Part shown: one piece after another, positions 15,839 to 27,326 of the stretch
Numbering within the stretch: position 1 is the first letter of the stretch
Layout of the letters: each line of letters opens with the position of its first letter
NCBI GenBank assembly: GCA_949788275.1
Contig: OX460916.1
Location: forward strand, 2,542,001 to 2,606,000
Source: Weeksellaceae bacterium
GTDB taxonomy: Bacteria > Bacteroidota > Bacteroidia > Flavobacteriales > Weeksellaceae
DNA length: 64,000 nucleotides
Direction of reading: 5' to 3'
The notes under the pieces: generated by a model
What the model saw: the letters and a program-made list of their open reading frames with translations, nothing else
Databases searched by the model: none
What the model was told of the DNA's origin: nothing
Made by a program: the position numbers and the translations under genes

Positions 15839-17998
15839 TTAACGAAGTGCTCTTCCGCGGTTATCTTTGATGTCTGCCGATTGAATTAAAGAAGGTAATA
15901 AAGTTTGTGATACTTTACCTTTTAATTGACGGTTTAGGTTTTCTAAGATCATCGATCCTTTTTGACCGGTTGGTACGGTTTGCGATTGAGGAATTACATA
16001 GAATACACCTGCATTCCCTGCAATGGCTTTCGATGATGTGTTTGGCTTAACACCAAAAGAGGCACCCACAACACGTGGTTCTAGACCAACGTTAGCCAAG
16101 TTAGAGTTAGAGAAATTAACCGTAGCTGCTGCTTTTGAAGCACCGAACTTAGTTACAAAAGCGTTTAAGCCGCCGTTTCCTATTTGTTCATCGACTAATT
16201 TAGTCACCTTTTCTTGAATTAAGATAGGTTCGACCATTTCACGTACAATACTTGGAGCAGCTAAACCTTTATCGAATTTTTCAACTAAATGAACAACGAT
16301 GTAATCACCGTTTGTTGTCGTAAATAAATTCGTGGCTTGATTCGCTGTTTTTTTGTCGAAAGCCCATTTAAGGATTTCGGCATCTTGATCGTTAGGAATA
16401 TTTTGTCCGATAACAGGAGAGAAACGCTCCAAAGCTTCGGTTGTTGCATTGATGTAATTGCTTTTCTTCGCCACCGCATTGAAATCTTTTAACGATTTTC
16501 CTTCGACCGTTTGAACATAAGAACGAGCATTATTAAATGCTTTTTCGGTTGTTTCTTTAGAAGGTTCTATTCGTTTTACAATGTTGGCAACTTGATAAGC
16601 CATTTTATTTTTGGCATTATCGACTTTGATAATATGGTAACCGAATTGAGATTCGACTATATCGATTGTTCCAACAGGTTTAGAGAAAATAAATCCGCTA
16701 TACGATTGGTCTAATCCATTTTGTTTTCCAACCCATCCAATGCTACCGTTTTGCGCAGCTGATCCTTTATCGTCTGACTTAGTCTGTGCTAAAGTTCCGA
16801 ATGCCGATGGATTTGCTTTTGCTTCTTTGAGGTATTCATCGGCCAATTTTTTAGCTTCTTCTTTAGAACGGGTAGCTCCTTGTGCAGCTGATCCTTTATA
16901 AGCGACTAATATATGGCTAGATTGAACCGAGTCTTTAATTTCTTTGGTTTTCGAAATTTTATACAATTGGTAAGTGTTACCTATTTTATAAGGTCCACCT
17001 ACTTGACCCACTGACGCTGTGTTAAAGAAGCTATTCACTTCTGGCGTTAATTGGGATTGTGCTAATTCTTCTTTGGTGAAATAATTAGAGATAAATGGTT
17101 GTTCCGAATTTTGTGTAACATAAATCGAATCGTTTTTAGCCACTCCGAACCCAGTGATGGTGTCGGTTACATTATTTACTTCATCGTGACGAATAGAGGT
17201 CGTTAAATATTTTTTAATATTGACTAAAGCCACTTGATCGTCTTGGGTTGAAGCGCTTGCTGGGAAAAATGTATAGGCTAATTTAACCAAAGCTTCTGCG
17301 TGAAATTTCTTTGGGAATTTCTTTTCATACGCTAAAATCTCCTCATCCGATATTTTTACATTCAGTTTCTTTACCAACGCGTCATAGGCTACAAAAGCGT
17401 AGTTAATGTTTGCGTTAGAGATGTTGAATGTTTGTTGAATATCAGCTTCTTTACCTGTTACCGCAGTACCTGCCATTACATAGCCAAAGTATTTTTGCGA
17501 TAGAAGTTCTAGTTTTATCTGTTCAGCGTTTTGTAACCACCCTCTATAGCTTTCAGCCATTTCTGGATTGGTAGAAGCCATTGATTCTAATTGAGCAATT
17601 TGTTGCTGAGCCTCTGCTGCAGAGCCCATACCAAAACTTTGTGCTACATAGTTCCAAAACTCGTCATCAGAAACACTAAGTCCTAATTTTTCAGCATGCT
17701 GAAGAACAATCTTTTGACTAATTAAACTAGACCACGTTTGTTGAGCTATTTGATTAGCAGTAAGATTTTGCCCCTGATTTTGGTACATTTTAGAGGTTGC
17801 ATCGTACGCGTTATTGTATTCAGATAAGTTGATCGACTCTCCGTTTATGTTACCTACCTCGTTAGGATCACCAGTAAACAACTGTCTGATTCTCGAGTTT
17901 TCTCCGAACAAATCTCCCGCTACGAATGCCACCATGGCGACACCAATTACAACAAAGATTAGCCAGGTTTTTTTACGAATTTCTCCTAAAATTGCCAT
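15839..17998 (-). CDS. PpiD/SurA-like peptidylprolyl isomerase
   Basis: A 719-residue membrane-anchored periplasmic chaperone. A transmembrane helix spans about residues 11-29 (TWLIFVVIGVAMVAFVAG), then a SurA_N-type helical chaperone domain, then a parvulin domain at about 355-465 (SSHILVAYKGS, GSIGWVGKQNGLDQSY, SQFGYHIIKV) and a second, degenerate parvulin-like region. PpiD-type proteins help outer membrane proteins fold as they leave the translocon. Downstream of lptC and an outer membrane protein gene on the same strand: an envelope-biogenesis group. Confidence 0.88.
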   Translation of the reverse strand: MAILGEIRKKTWLIFVVIGVAMVAFVAGDLFGENSRIRQLFTGDPNEVGNINGESINLSEYNNAYDATSKMYQNQGQNLTANQIAQQTWSSLISQKIVLQHAEKLGLSVSDDEFWNYVAQSFGMGSAAEAQQQIAQLESMASTNPEMAESYRGWLQNAEQIKLELLSQKYFGYVMAGTAVTGKEADIQQTFNISNANINYAFVAYDALVKKLNVKISDEEILAYEKKFPKKFHAEALVKLAYTFFPASASTQDDQVALVNIKKYLTTSIRHDEVNNVTDTITGFGVAKNDSIYVTQNSEQPFISNYFTKEELAQSQLTPEVNSFFNTASVGQVGGPYKIGNTYQLYKISKTKEIKDSVQSSHILVAYKGSAAQGATRSKEEAKKLADEYLKEAKANPSAFGTLAQTKSDDKGSAAQNGSIGWVGKQNGLDQSYSGFIFSKPVGTIDIVESQFGYHIIKVDNAKNKMAYQVANIVKRIEPSKETTEKAFNNARSYVQTVEGKSLKDFNAVAKKSNYINATTEALERFSPVIGQNIPNDQDAEILKWAFDKKTANQATNLFTTTNGDYIVVHLVEKFDKGLAAPSIVREMVEPILIQEKVTKLVDEQIGNGGLNAFVTKFGASKAAATVNFSNSNLANVGLEPRVVGASFGVKPNTSSKAIAGNAGVFYVIPQSQTVPTGQKGSMILENLNRQLKGKVSQTLLPSLIQSADIKDNRGRALR

Positions 17999-18111
17999 TC
18001 TTGTATTAATTTATTTACTATAATAGGTGGCGAAAATACGACAATGAATTGAATAATAAAATAGAAGAAACGAGAAGTATTGAGTTTCTTCTAAATTTTA
18101 TGGGGGTAAAA

Positions 18112-18678
18112 TTAAAATTTCTGGTTATCGTCGACTAAAATATAGCCTTTGTTATTAAATAAGGTATATCGTTGCAAATCATCACTTGCTTGTAAACCAT
18201 TTTTGGCGGTTAAGGAATCGCCACTGTGACTAATTAGATAAACCTCTTTACTAGTGAAGACCAATTTCTTGGTTTTATTCCAAAATAGCTGTTCTGTCTT
18301 TAGGGAATCACCAGCGTCATTCACAATAATAACATTTCCTTTTCCTTCGTATAAGCCAGTTGTATTGCTTAAACGGGCCCAATCGGCCTGAAAATATCCC
18401 GGTTTGTCTTTCCCTTTTTCATAGAAATCGAGATCGACTCCTTTGGGAAATAACCAATAAGGGGAATCGACCAAAGAGTACTCTTCAATAAGGGGTGACC
18501 TCATGTCCATGGTGACCCTCCCAGAATCTTTAAACAAGATGTTGGCATCGATAACGCTACGGTTTGGGAAGTCTGTTTTCTTTCCTTTGGTCATTTCAGG
18601 GACTTTGCGATCGCATGAAAAAAGTGCAATAAAAATGCACAATAGACCAATTAAACTTGATACGCTAGAGTTTTTCAT
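18112..18678 (-). CDS. lptC: LPS export protein LptC
   Basis: A 188-residue lipoprotein-type LptC: signal peptide ending in the lipobox ALFSC, then beta-jellyroll strands (IDANILFKDSGRVTMDMRSP, KGNVIIVNDAGDSLKTEQL). It passes lipopolysaccharide from LptB2FG to LptA. The frame is open to 18735, where an ATG overlaps the stop of the upstream outer membrane protein gene; I prefer the Met at 18678 because it starts a clean signal peptide. The overlap suggests cotranscription with that gene. Confidence 0.82.
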   Translation of the reverse strand: MKNSSVSSLIGLLCIFIALFSCDRKVPEMTKGKKTDFPNRSVIDANILFKDSGRVTMDMRSPLIEEYSLVDSPYWLFPKGVDLDFYEKGKDKPGYFQADWARLSNTTGLYEGKGNVIIVNDAGDSLKTEQLFWNKTKKLVFTSKEVYLISHSGDSLTAKNGLQASDDLQRYTLFNNKGYILVDDNQKF

Positions 18679-18734
18679 TTTTATTGCACTTTTAATTCTA
18701 TTGTTAATGAGACCAGTATATAAATGCTGAATCA

Positions 18735-20024
18735 TTAATCAATTACACGTTTTCTAAACCAAATATCTGTTATATCGAAGGCAACTTTTACCCCCACATA
18801 ATCTTCTTTAACTAAGTTATTCGATTTTGTTCCGCGTTGTCCGTATTCGAACGATAAATTTAAGGTCGATGCATCATTTGATTTACCAATTGGTAATCCT
18901 GCACCTAACGTTAATCCGTAGCTATTGATATCGGTACCATTAATGGCATATGAAGCCCCTTGGTAGTATCCACCAGCACGGTAAATCACACGATTGAAAT
19001 AACTTTTGTAACTTTTAAAATCAGGTATCCAGTAACCACCAACGGCCAAACGGACATTGTTTTTGTACTCGGTTCCATTGGTCAGTGATTTCGCTTCTCC
19101 AAACGTTGGCTTTTCAAAATCAGACCAAGTATTGTATTTTACTTCGGTGGCAATCGACCAGGTGTTTTCTTTAGAATAAGAAGCCCCTAACGCAATCGTT
19201 TGTGGAAGTTTTGTTTTTGCTTTATTATCTCTGTGCAACGCTACAATGTCGGTTGTTGCAGGATTGGGATCCATTCCGTTAAAAGTATACGTTGACGTAA
19301 CATCCCGTACATCGGTCCGTAAATTTGTTGGCAAGGTATACGTTGCACCAATACTTAACGTATTGTCTTTGGTTAATTTCTTGGTATACATAGTTCCTAA
19401 GGTCACTTGCACGCCACGGTAATCTGATTCATTCTCGTAATCGGTTACCAAACTTGCTCCTTCGAGCGCTACGATCTCGTTTCTTTTTAACTCACCAAAT
19501 AGGTAATTGGCTCGAATACCAACCGTAAATTGTTTATTCAGGTTTTGAGAATAAAAAGCGTGTAAGCTGTTAATACCTCCTTCCCCTTTCATACTAACCG
19601 ACTGTTTAATCTGGTTAATTTCTGCTTGGTTTGCTATTTCGTAGCCTAAGCCAGAAAAAGGTTGAAAACCAATCCCGAAACTACTATTCTCTCCAGTTGG
19701 GAAAGCCATCGATAGGTTAGAAATATTCGATTTACTAGAGCTTTGCTTATCAGCTTCGGTTTTAAACGAATAATTCTCACCACGGTAACTTACGTTGAAT
19801 GATGTCATTCGTAAATTCTTATTGGCGGCTGGGTTTGAAAAGTTAGCACTTTGCCCATAAGCATTGGTAGGTACCGTGGAGATTCCTCCCATACCACCTT
19901 GCTCGGTGTTATTATCATATAACATTTCTCCTATGCCGTAGGCTGAATAAGGAGAAACGGCTACTCTTTGTGCTTGAACGGTCGCCACACTAACAAGTGC
20001 TAGACTACAAATAATCCACTTCAT
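18735..20024 (-). CDS. outer membrane beta-barrel protein
   Basis: A 429-residue protein from the Met that begins MKWIICSLALVSVATVQAQ, a clear signal peptide; 17 further codons upstream are open but look like leader. The mature N-terminus (SPYSAYGIGEMLYDNNTEQ) and the following amphipathic strands resemble FadL/OMPP1-like barrels found next to lptC in flavobacteria. Function unknown; a transport or envelope-assembly role is inferred from the barrel and from lptC downstream. Confidence 0.78.
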   Translation of the reverse strand: MKWIICSLALVSVATVQAQRVAVSPYSAYGIGEMLYDNNTEQGGMGGISTVPTNAYGQSANFSNPAANKNLRMTSFNVSYRGENYSFKTEADKQSSSKSNISNLSMAFPTGENSSFGIGFQPFSGLGYEIANQAEINQIKQSVSMKGEGGINSLHAFYSQNLNKQFTVGIRANYLFGELKRNEIVALEGASLVTDYENESDYRGVQVTLGTMYTKKLTKDNTLSIGATYTLPTNLRTDVRDVTSTYTFNGMDPNPATTDIVALHRDNKAKTKLPQTIALGASYSKENTWSIATEVKYNTWSDFEKPTFGEAKSLTNGTEYKNNVRLAVGGYWIPDFKSYKSYFNRVIYRAGGYYQGASYAINGTDINSYGLTLGAGLPIGKSNDASTLNLSFEYGQRGTKSNNLVKEDYVGVKVAFDITDIWFRKRVID

Positions 20025-20226
20025 TCTGATTGTATAATAGAATTCTAAGACGCAAATATGATGATTTGTTAGCAAACGGAAAAATTACAAGCGAAAAATG
20101 CATTGTTAATTATCTATTAAATTTATTTATAGCCTAGAACGGAAGGGGTTTGAAAAAAAAATAAAAATTTATTGCACTCTAAATCAAAACCATATACCCT
20201 TTGCCGTAATTTTTTCTTAAAATATG

Positions 20227-20257
20227 TTTGGAGAATTTAAAAATCGCTTTATATTTG
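20227..20257 (+). promoter_or_regulatory. Bacteroidota-type promoter for tRNA-Phe
   Basis: TTTG (20227-20230) and TATATTTG (20250-20257) are separated by 19 bases, matching the -33/-7 promoter of this phylum; the tRNA begins 16 bases further on. Confidence 0.8.
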
Positions 20258-20272
20258 CAACACAATTAAGGC

Positions 20273-20345
20273 GGTGCCTTAGCTCAGTTGGTAGAGCAAA
20301 GGACTGAAAATCCTTGTGTCCCTGGTTCGATTCCTGGAGGCACCA
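20273..20345 (+). tRNA. tRNA-Phe (GAA)
   Basis: Full cloverleaf of 73 nt: acceptor GGTGCCT/AGGCACC with discriminator A, D arm GCTC/GAGC, anticodon arm AAGGA-CTGAAAA-TCCTT (anticodon GAA), T arm CCTGG-TTCGATT-CCTGG. CCA is not encoded. Confidence 0.97.
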
Positions 20346-20355
20346 CACCGTTTAA

Positions 20356-20388
20356 AACCTCGAAACAAATGTTTCGAGGTTTTTTTTT
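20356..20388 (+). terminator. intrinsic terminator of tRNA-Phe
   Basis: AACCTCGAAAC and GTTTCGAGGTT around AAAT, followed by a run of T residues. Confidence 0.9.
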
Positions 20389-20395
20389 GTCCACT

Positions 20396-20592
20396 TGTAG
20401 GGGCGAATTGCAATTCGCCAGATGTTAGATGTTAGATGTTAGAATTTACGAGAATGAATCTTCATCAACCCGAAATATAACCTTAAACTTTAAACCATTT
20501 TAAACCTTAAACTATAAACTGTTTTAAACCTTAAACCCTAGACCGCTTTAAATTCCCAATTCATTGTGAGCCCCTACCAGGGACCGTCCTAA
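20396..20592. repeat. REP-like palindrome plus short repeats
   Basis: Contains TAGGGGCGAATTGCAATTCGCC (palindrome 20402-20419), then GATGTTAGATGTTAGATGTTAG (20420-20443), then AAACCTTAAAC-type repeats (about 20480-20545) and CCCCTACCAGGGACCGTCC. The same components recur at 34438-34575. No gene is present. Confidence 0.75.
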
Positions 20593-20626
20593 AACAAAAA
20601 ACCGTGATTACTTACGTAACCACGGT
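20592..20626 (-). terminator. intrinsic terminator of aconitase
   Basis: On the minus strand, ACCGTGGTTAC and GTAATCACGGT form a stem followed by a U-rich tail. Confidence 0.85.
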
Positions 20627-20650
20627 CTTGATGCACTAAATAGTCTTAGT

Positions 20651-22915
<2,265 letters not shown>

Positions 22916-23327
22916 AATTGATATTTTTTATTAATATAAGTTTATTTACAAAAATACATTTATACGAAGGATTTTTCATAGAAGGATGATATATTTTAGT
23001 TATAATCCAATAATTTAGAACAATTATAAAAAAGAATTAAAATCTAGATTCTAAGCTATTTAGGACGAAATTATTCAAATTAAAAATTTAGAACCCCTTA
23101 AAATATCGACTCGACAATTTTAGGGCACAATTTTTATTGAGTTGGTGGATTTTCTGAAAACGCAAATGATGCATACCACGAAAATAAATGGAGCATAAAC
23201 AGAGAAATTAAGTTTAAAAAAGAAGAGGGCGAATATTTATAACCAAAAACAGACATATTTATTCATATTTATGTAATAATATGCATCCTATTTTATAACT
23301 TTGCACCCTTTAATCATAATTCAGTGT
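22916..23327. other. divergent intergenic region acn/argH
   Basis: AT-rich spacer of about 410 bases. It holds the acn promoter (-7 TATTTTTG on the minus strand at 22949-22956) and an argH -7 box TAACTTTG at 23296-23303. I see no RNA gene, riboswitch or repeat in it. Confidence 0.6.
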
Positions 23328-24632
23328 ATGAAACTTTGGGATAAGGGCTTTTCAATCAACGATAAGATCGAAAAGTTCACAATCGGAAAAGATCGAGAAC
23401 TCGATCAGTATTTAGCGAAATACGATGCAGTTGCATCAAAAGCACAAGCCAATATGTTGGCGAAAACGGGCTTAATTAGCGCTCAAGAAAATATACGCTT
23501 ACAGGAGACCCTAGACGAGATTCTTGTATTAATAGAGCAAGAGGCTTTTATAATCGATGCGGATTATGAAGATATTCACTCGAAAATTGAGGCCTACCTC
23601 ATTGAAAAAACAGGCGATGCAGGGAAAAAAATTCACGTGGCTCGTTCTAGGAATGATCAAGTTTTAGTCGCTATCCAATTATTTGAAAAAGAATATTTGC
23701 AAGATGCCTCACAAAAGATTTTCCAACTCATCGACATCTTACTCGCTAAGTCGAATCAATTTAAAGATAATTTATTACCTGGCTACACCCATTTTCAAGC
23801 CGCTATGCCAAGCAGTTTCGGATTATGGTTTTCAGCCTATGCCGAAAGTCTATTAACCGATTTATACTTTTTTGACTCAGCCTTTAAAGTGGCCGATCAA
23901 AATCCATTGGGATCAGGTGCTGGTTTTGGAACGAGTTTCCCGATAGATCGTATGCAAACAACAGAAGAGCTAGGATTCTCTGAGGTGTTGGTATCTGCTG
24001 TTGGTGCCCAAATCTTAAGAGGGAAAACAGAAAAATCGGTTGCCATCGCTTTAAGCATGGTCGCAGCAACACTTTCCAAAATGTCGTATGATTTAGTTTT
24101 ATACAATTCACAGGATTTAGGTTTTGTTAAGCTACCGAATGAAATGACCACTGGTTCATCGATTATGCCCCATAAGAAAAATCCAGATGTTTTTGAATTA
24201 ACAAGAGCACACTGTAATCGCTTACAAGCTTTACCGACCGATATCATTATGACCATTAATAATCTCCCGAGCGGCTATCACCGTGATTTTCAGATTTTAA
24301 AAGAAATTCTTTTTGAACCCATGATGAAGTTTATGGATATCCTCGACATTCTTATATTCGCTATTCCGCAATTAGAAATCAAGGAAGGCTTTATCGATCA
24401 AGAGAAATATGATCCGATTTATACGGTTGAGAATATAAATGAGGCTATAAAAAGCGGGATTCCGTTTAGAGATGCGTACAAAAGCGTAGGATTATCGGTT
24501 GAAAACAAAAGCTATATTCCGCATAAAAATTTCAAAACAACACATATTGGTAGTATTCATCACTTAGGATTGGAATTAATTCAACAAAAAATACATCGTT
24601 TTCAACTCGAAAGTGCTCTTTGTAAGAAATAA
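23328..24632 (+). CDS. argH: argininosuccinate lyase
   Basis: A 434-residue fumarase/aspartase-superfamily enzyme that splits argininosuccinate into arginine and fumarate. Seen: ARSRNDQV substrate loop, TLVOT-like GYTHFQAAMPSS, and the signature GSSIMPHKKNPDVFE. The start MKLWDKGF is chosen over an upstream TTG because it matches the family N-terminus and lies about 25 bases after the -7 box. It stands alone, away from other arg genes. Confidence 0.94.
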   Translation: MKLWDKGFSINDKIEKFTIGKDRELDQYLAKYDAVASKAQANMLAKTGLISAQENIRLQETLDEILVLIEQEAFIIDADYEDIHSKIEAYLIEKTGDAGKKIHVARSRNDQVLVAIQLFEKEYLQDASQKIFQLIDILLAKSNQFKDNLLPGYTHFQAAMPSSFGLWFSAYAESLLTDLYFFDSAFKVADQNPLGSGAGFGTSFPIDRMQTTEELGFSEVLVSAVGAQILRGKTEKSVAIALSMVAATLSKMSYDLVLYNSQDLGFVKLPNEMTTGSSIMPHKKNPDVFELTRAHCNRLQALPTDIIMTINNLPSGYHRDFQILKEILFEPMMKFMDILDILIFAIPQLEIKEGFIDQEKYDPIYTVENINEAIKSGIPFRDAYKSVGLSVENKSYIPHKNFKTTHIGSIHHLGLELIQQKIHRFQLESALCKK

Positions 24633-24735
24633 ACAACTTTATAAAGTTTTAAAATTTCAGAAAAAAACAATCATAAAATAGTGAATTAAAGCATTTTGTA
24701 AATTGAAATTGTTTTTACAAACACCTTACAACTAG

Positions 24736-24771
24736 TTTGCTGAATAAAACCTACGACTAGGGCTAATTTTG
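24736..24771 (+). promoter_or_regulatory. promoter of the small repeat lipoprotein
   Basis: TTTG at 24736-24739 and TAATTTTG at 24764-24771 fit the -33/-7 elements, with a slightly long spacer of 24 bases. Confidence 0.55.
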
Positions 24772-24816
24772 ATGAGTCAAGTAACAAAAAACGTTTAATC
24801 GATAAAAATTAATAAA

Positions 24817-25032
24817 ATGAAAAAATTTTTCGCAGTAGTTGCAGTAGCAGCATTATCATTAGGAGCAGTATCTTGTGGAGAGAAAACTGAAGAAGCAGTA
24901 GTTGAAGAGCCAGCAGTTGAAACAGCTGAGGTTGTTGATTCAGCAGTAGTTGTTGTTGATTCAGCAGCAGTAGTAGTTGATTCAGCAGCAGTAGTTGAAG
25001 CTCCAGCAACTGAAGAAGCTCCAGCTCAATAA
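24817..25032 (+). CDS. small Val/Ala/Glu-rich repeat lipoprotein
   Basis: A 71-residue lipoprotein: signal peptide with lipobox AVSC (Cys20), then an acidic tail built from near-identical units of Val-Val-Asp-Ser-Ala-(Ala) and EAPATEEAPAQ. No folded domain is expected. It has its own promoter and a strong terminator, so it is probably expressed well. The nucleotide repeats (GTTGATTCAGCAG) are nearly identical and could slip. Function unknown. Confidence 0.8.
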   Translation: MKKFFAVVAVAALSLGAVSCGEKTEEAVVEEPAVETAEVVDSAVVVVDSAAVVVDSAAVVEAPATEEAPAQ

Positions 25033-25056
25033 TTAAAGCGATAAGCTAATATATGA

Positions 25057-25087
25057 AAGCGCTCAACTAAGTTGAGCGCTTTTTTTA
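25057..25087 (+). terminator. intrinsic terminator
   Basis: AAGCGCTCAAC and GTTGAGCGCTT stem, then T7, between the small lipoprotein and the convergent tryptophanase gene. Confidence 0.9.
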
Positions 25088-25091
25088 TGTT

Positions 25092-26474
25092 TTATTTTTT
25101 TTTCTTTTTTAATTTTACCGTGAAATGACGGAGTATTGGGGATTCCCACGTTATTTCATAACCTGTTTTTATAAGTTCACGGCGATCAAAAATATTTTTC
25201 AACGCCACCGCGATATAATCCATATGACTCTGAAGATAGGTTCTTCGAGGAATAGCCAAACGCAGCAATTCCAACTTTGGATAACGATTTTCTCTGGTTT
25301 CTGGATCTCTATCGGCTAAGATGGTACCAATTTCCACCCCCCTGATTCCAGCTTCCTTGTATAGTTCAATTCCTAAAGTCTGAGCAGGAAACTCCTCCCT
25401 TGGAACATGCGGTAAAAATCGTAAAGCGTCGATAAATATGGCATGACCTCCGATAGGCTGCTGAATTGGAATACCATAAGCCAACAGCTGGTTGCCTAAA
25501 TATTCGATCTGTCCTATTCGCGCTTTCAAATACGGATACTCTGTGGCTTCGTGCAAACCTTGAGCCAGCGCAGCTAAATCTCTACCAGCAAGCCCTCCAT
25601 AACTTAAGTAGCCTTCATAAATAATTCCAAAATTACCACATTCTTTATATAGCTCTTCGCTATTTAGAGCAATAAAACCCCCAATATTCACCAAACCATC
25701 TTTTTTCGCAGACATCGTCATTCCATCACCATAGGAAAACATTTCTCGAACAATGGCTTTAATCGACCAATCGGCAAATTCAACTTCACGCTCTTTTATA
25801 AAATAAGCATTTTCAGCAAAACGGGCCCCGTCAAAAAACACAGGAATCTGATAATGATCGGATAAAGCCTTGACTTCTCTAATATTTTCAATGGATACAG
25901 GCTGACCTCCTGAAGTATTACACGTTACGGTAATTAGAGTAAAAGGTATTTTTTCCTTCCCGTGTTCTTGGTAGGCTTTTTCAAGTTTTGAGAGATCGAT
26001 ATTCCCTTTAAAAGGATGAATAATCTGGCTATCAAAAGCTTCATCGATGGTACAATCAACTGCATGGGCTTTTCTAAATTCAATATGCCCTTTGGTTGTA
26101 TCAAAATGCGAATTTCCAGGGACGATGTGCCCTTCTTTAACCAAGGCTGAGAACAATACATTTTCGGCTGCTCTTCCTTGGTGGGTAGGTAATAAATGTC
26201 GAAAACCAGTGAGTTTTTGAACGGTTTCTTTTAACTGATGAAATGAACGAGAACCGGCATAACTTTCATCGCCTGTCATCATCTCAGACCACTGTTTGTC
26301 TGACATTGCTCCAGTACCTGAATCGGTTAATAAATCGATAAATACTTTTTGACTTTCAAGATTAAACAAATTAAATTCTTTCTCTTCAATCCATTGTTCG
26401 CGTTCGCTCGGTGTAGATTGGTAAATCTCCTCCACCATTTTAATTCGGTAAGATTCTGTGTATGGTAAATCCAT
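25092..26474 (-). CDS. tnaA: tryptophanase
   Basis: A 460-residue PLP beta-eliminating lyase, from the Met of MDLPYTESYRIKMVEEI; further upstream the frame runs through a terminator and is not coding. The PLP lysine is in MSAKKDGLVNIGG. Between tryptophanase and tyrosine phenol-lyase, the segment AGIRGVEIG and the C-terminal RHFTVKL (His where phenol-lyase has Phe) favour tryptophanase, making indole, pyruvate and ammonia from tryptophan. No TnaC-like leader is seen. It follows a thioesterase gene on the same strand, separated by a terminator. Confidence 0.9.
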   Translation of the reverse strand: MDLPYTESYRIKMVEEIYQSTPSEREQWIEEKEFNLFNLESQKVFIDLLTDSGTGAMSDKQWSEMMTGDESYAGSRSFHQLKETVQKLTGFRHLLPTHQGRAAENVLFSALVKEGHIVPGNSHFDTTKGHIEFRKAHAVDCTIDEAFDSQIIHPFKGNIDLSKLEKAYQEHGKEKIPFTLITVTCNTSGGQPVSIENIREVKALSDHYQIPVFFDGARFAENAYFIKEREVEFADWSIKAIVREMFSYGDGMTMSAKKDGLVNIGGFIALNSEELYKECGNFGIIYEGYLSYGGLAGRDLAALAQGLHEATEYPYLKARIGQIEYLGNQLLAYGIPIQQPIGGHAIFIDALRFLPHVPREEFPAQTLGIELYKEAGIRGVEIGTILADRDPETRENRYPKLELLRLAIPRRTYLQSHMDYIAVALKNIFDRRELIKTGYEITWESPILRHFTVKLKKKKK

Positions 26475-26530
26475 TCTTTCGTGTTTTGTATAAAAATACA
26501 CAATAAACACATCGGTCTGACGAAGGCACA

Positions 26531-26561
26531 AAAAAATCCTTTGCGCCAACAAAGGATTTTT
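26531..26561 (-). terminator. intrinsic terminator of the thioesterase
   Basis: AAAAATCCTTTG and CAAAGGATTTTT around CGCCAA; it separates the thioesterase from tnaA on the minus strand and rules out the earlier tnaA starts. Confidence 0.85.
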
Positions 26562-26579
26562 GATACGTTTACACGCCGA

Positions 26580-26999
26580 TTAATCTAAAACCGGAACTGG
26601 TCGTTTGTTTTCGTTAATTGCGACAAGCGTAAAAGTACCTGTAATGGCTTTTTCACGACCATCTCGGTACATGCTCTCAATATATACATCAATCTGTACA
26701 TCTAAACTAGAGCGCCCAACACGGGAAACTTTACCAATCAATTCGATTAAAGTTCCTGCTGGAATAGCATGCTTAAAATCAATTTTATCACTGCTCACCG
26801 TTACAATTGGTTTTCTACAAAAACGCGTAGCAGTCATAAAGGCGATTTCATCCATCAATGATAAAACCGTACCACCAAACATGGTATTATGGTGATTGGT
26901 TGTTCCTGGAAAAACAGCTTTAAAAGCATGTGTTTCTGATTCTTTGATGCGTTGAGCAATCAGAGCTTCTCTCGATTTTGGTTCTAATTCCATAATCAT
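26580..26999 (-). CDS. acyl-CoA thioesterase, hotdog fold
   Basis: A 139-residue hotdog thioesterase of the YciA/BFIT type: FPGTTNHHNTMFGGTVLSLMDEIAFMTATRF with the catalytic Asp, then strands VSSDKIDFKHAIPAGTLIEL. The start may be at 26999 or two codons later (MELEPKSRE). Unusually, the long leader carries a cobalamin riboswitch on the same strand (27145-27240), about 145 bases upstream, with no other gene between. Link to B12 not understood. Confidence 0.87.
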   Translation of the reverse strand: MIMELEPKSREALIAQRIKESETHAFKAVFPGTTNHHNTMFGGTVLSLMDEIAFMTATRFCRKPIVTVSSDKIDFKHAIPAGTLIELIGKVSRVGRSSLDVQIDVYIESMYRDGREKAITGTFTLVAINENKRPVPVLD

Positions 27000-27144
27000 A
27001 TTTTTACACGTTATTTAGATATTAATGAACAAAGTGTGTTATAACAAATGGATTTTTTTGTGGGGAGTGGTTTTCAACTCTTCTTTAATACATAAGAAGA
27101 ATCAATAGTCCGTTTCAAACCGCGAAAACATTAATGTTAAAACA

Positions 27145-27240
27145 ATTGACCTTATGATCTGACTCCCTTTCCCTCTTTTTAATACAGAAAAAGGTCACAG
27201 TTGCGCGACAGCTCGTGAATTCCACACGATTCAATAAAAT
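27145..27240 (-). ncRNA. cobalamin riboswitch
   Basis: On the minus strand the aptamer core reads GAGCTGTCGCGCAACTGTGA (27195-27214), matching the conserved cobalamin core with the CGCAACTGT element. It is preceded by a CGTG-TGGAATT-CACG hairpin and followed by AGTCAG (27159-27164), the usual 3' element. TGACCTT and AAGGTCA pair to close one domain. A -7 promoter TACCTTTG lies just upstream (27248-27255). The RNA points to the thioesterase at 26580-26999. A run-off terminator in the expression platform is not obvious, so control may be at translation. Confidence 0.75.
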
Positions 27241-27247
27241 CAAGCTG

Positions 27248-27255
27248 CAAAGGTA
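27248..27255 (-). promoter_or_regulatory. -7 box of the riboswitch transcript
   Basis: TACCTTTG on the minus strand, about 10 bases before the start of the riboswitch. Confidence 0.6.
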
Positions 27256-27326
27256 ATTTTTTAAGAGGGAAATAACGCTATCATCTAAACAATAATCGTT
27301 ATTTTTAGCCCTCATCGATAATTTAT

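Noticed and set aside
15609-15842. 77-codon open frame after the IS110 element
   Set aside because: It runs through repeat copy B and a terminator hairpin; composition is not protein-like.
24809-25009. Leu/Gln-rich frame antisense to the small lipoprotein
   Set aside because: Low-complexity mirror of the Val/Ala repeat gene, no start context.
27115-27315. 66-codon minus-strand open frame over the riboswitch
   Set aside because: The conserved cobalamin aptamer motifs explain this sequence better; the frame has no family or start signal.
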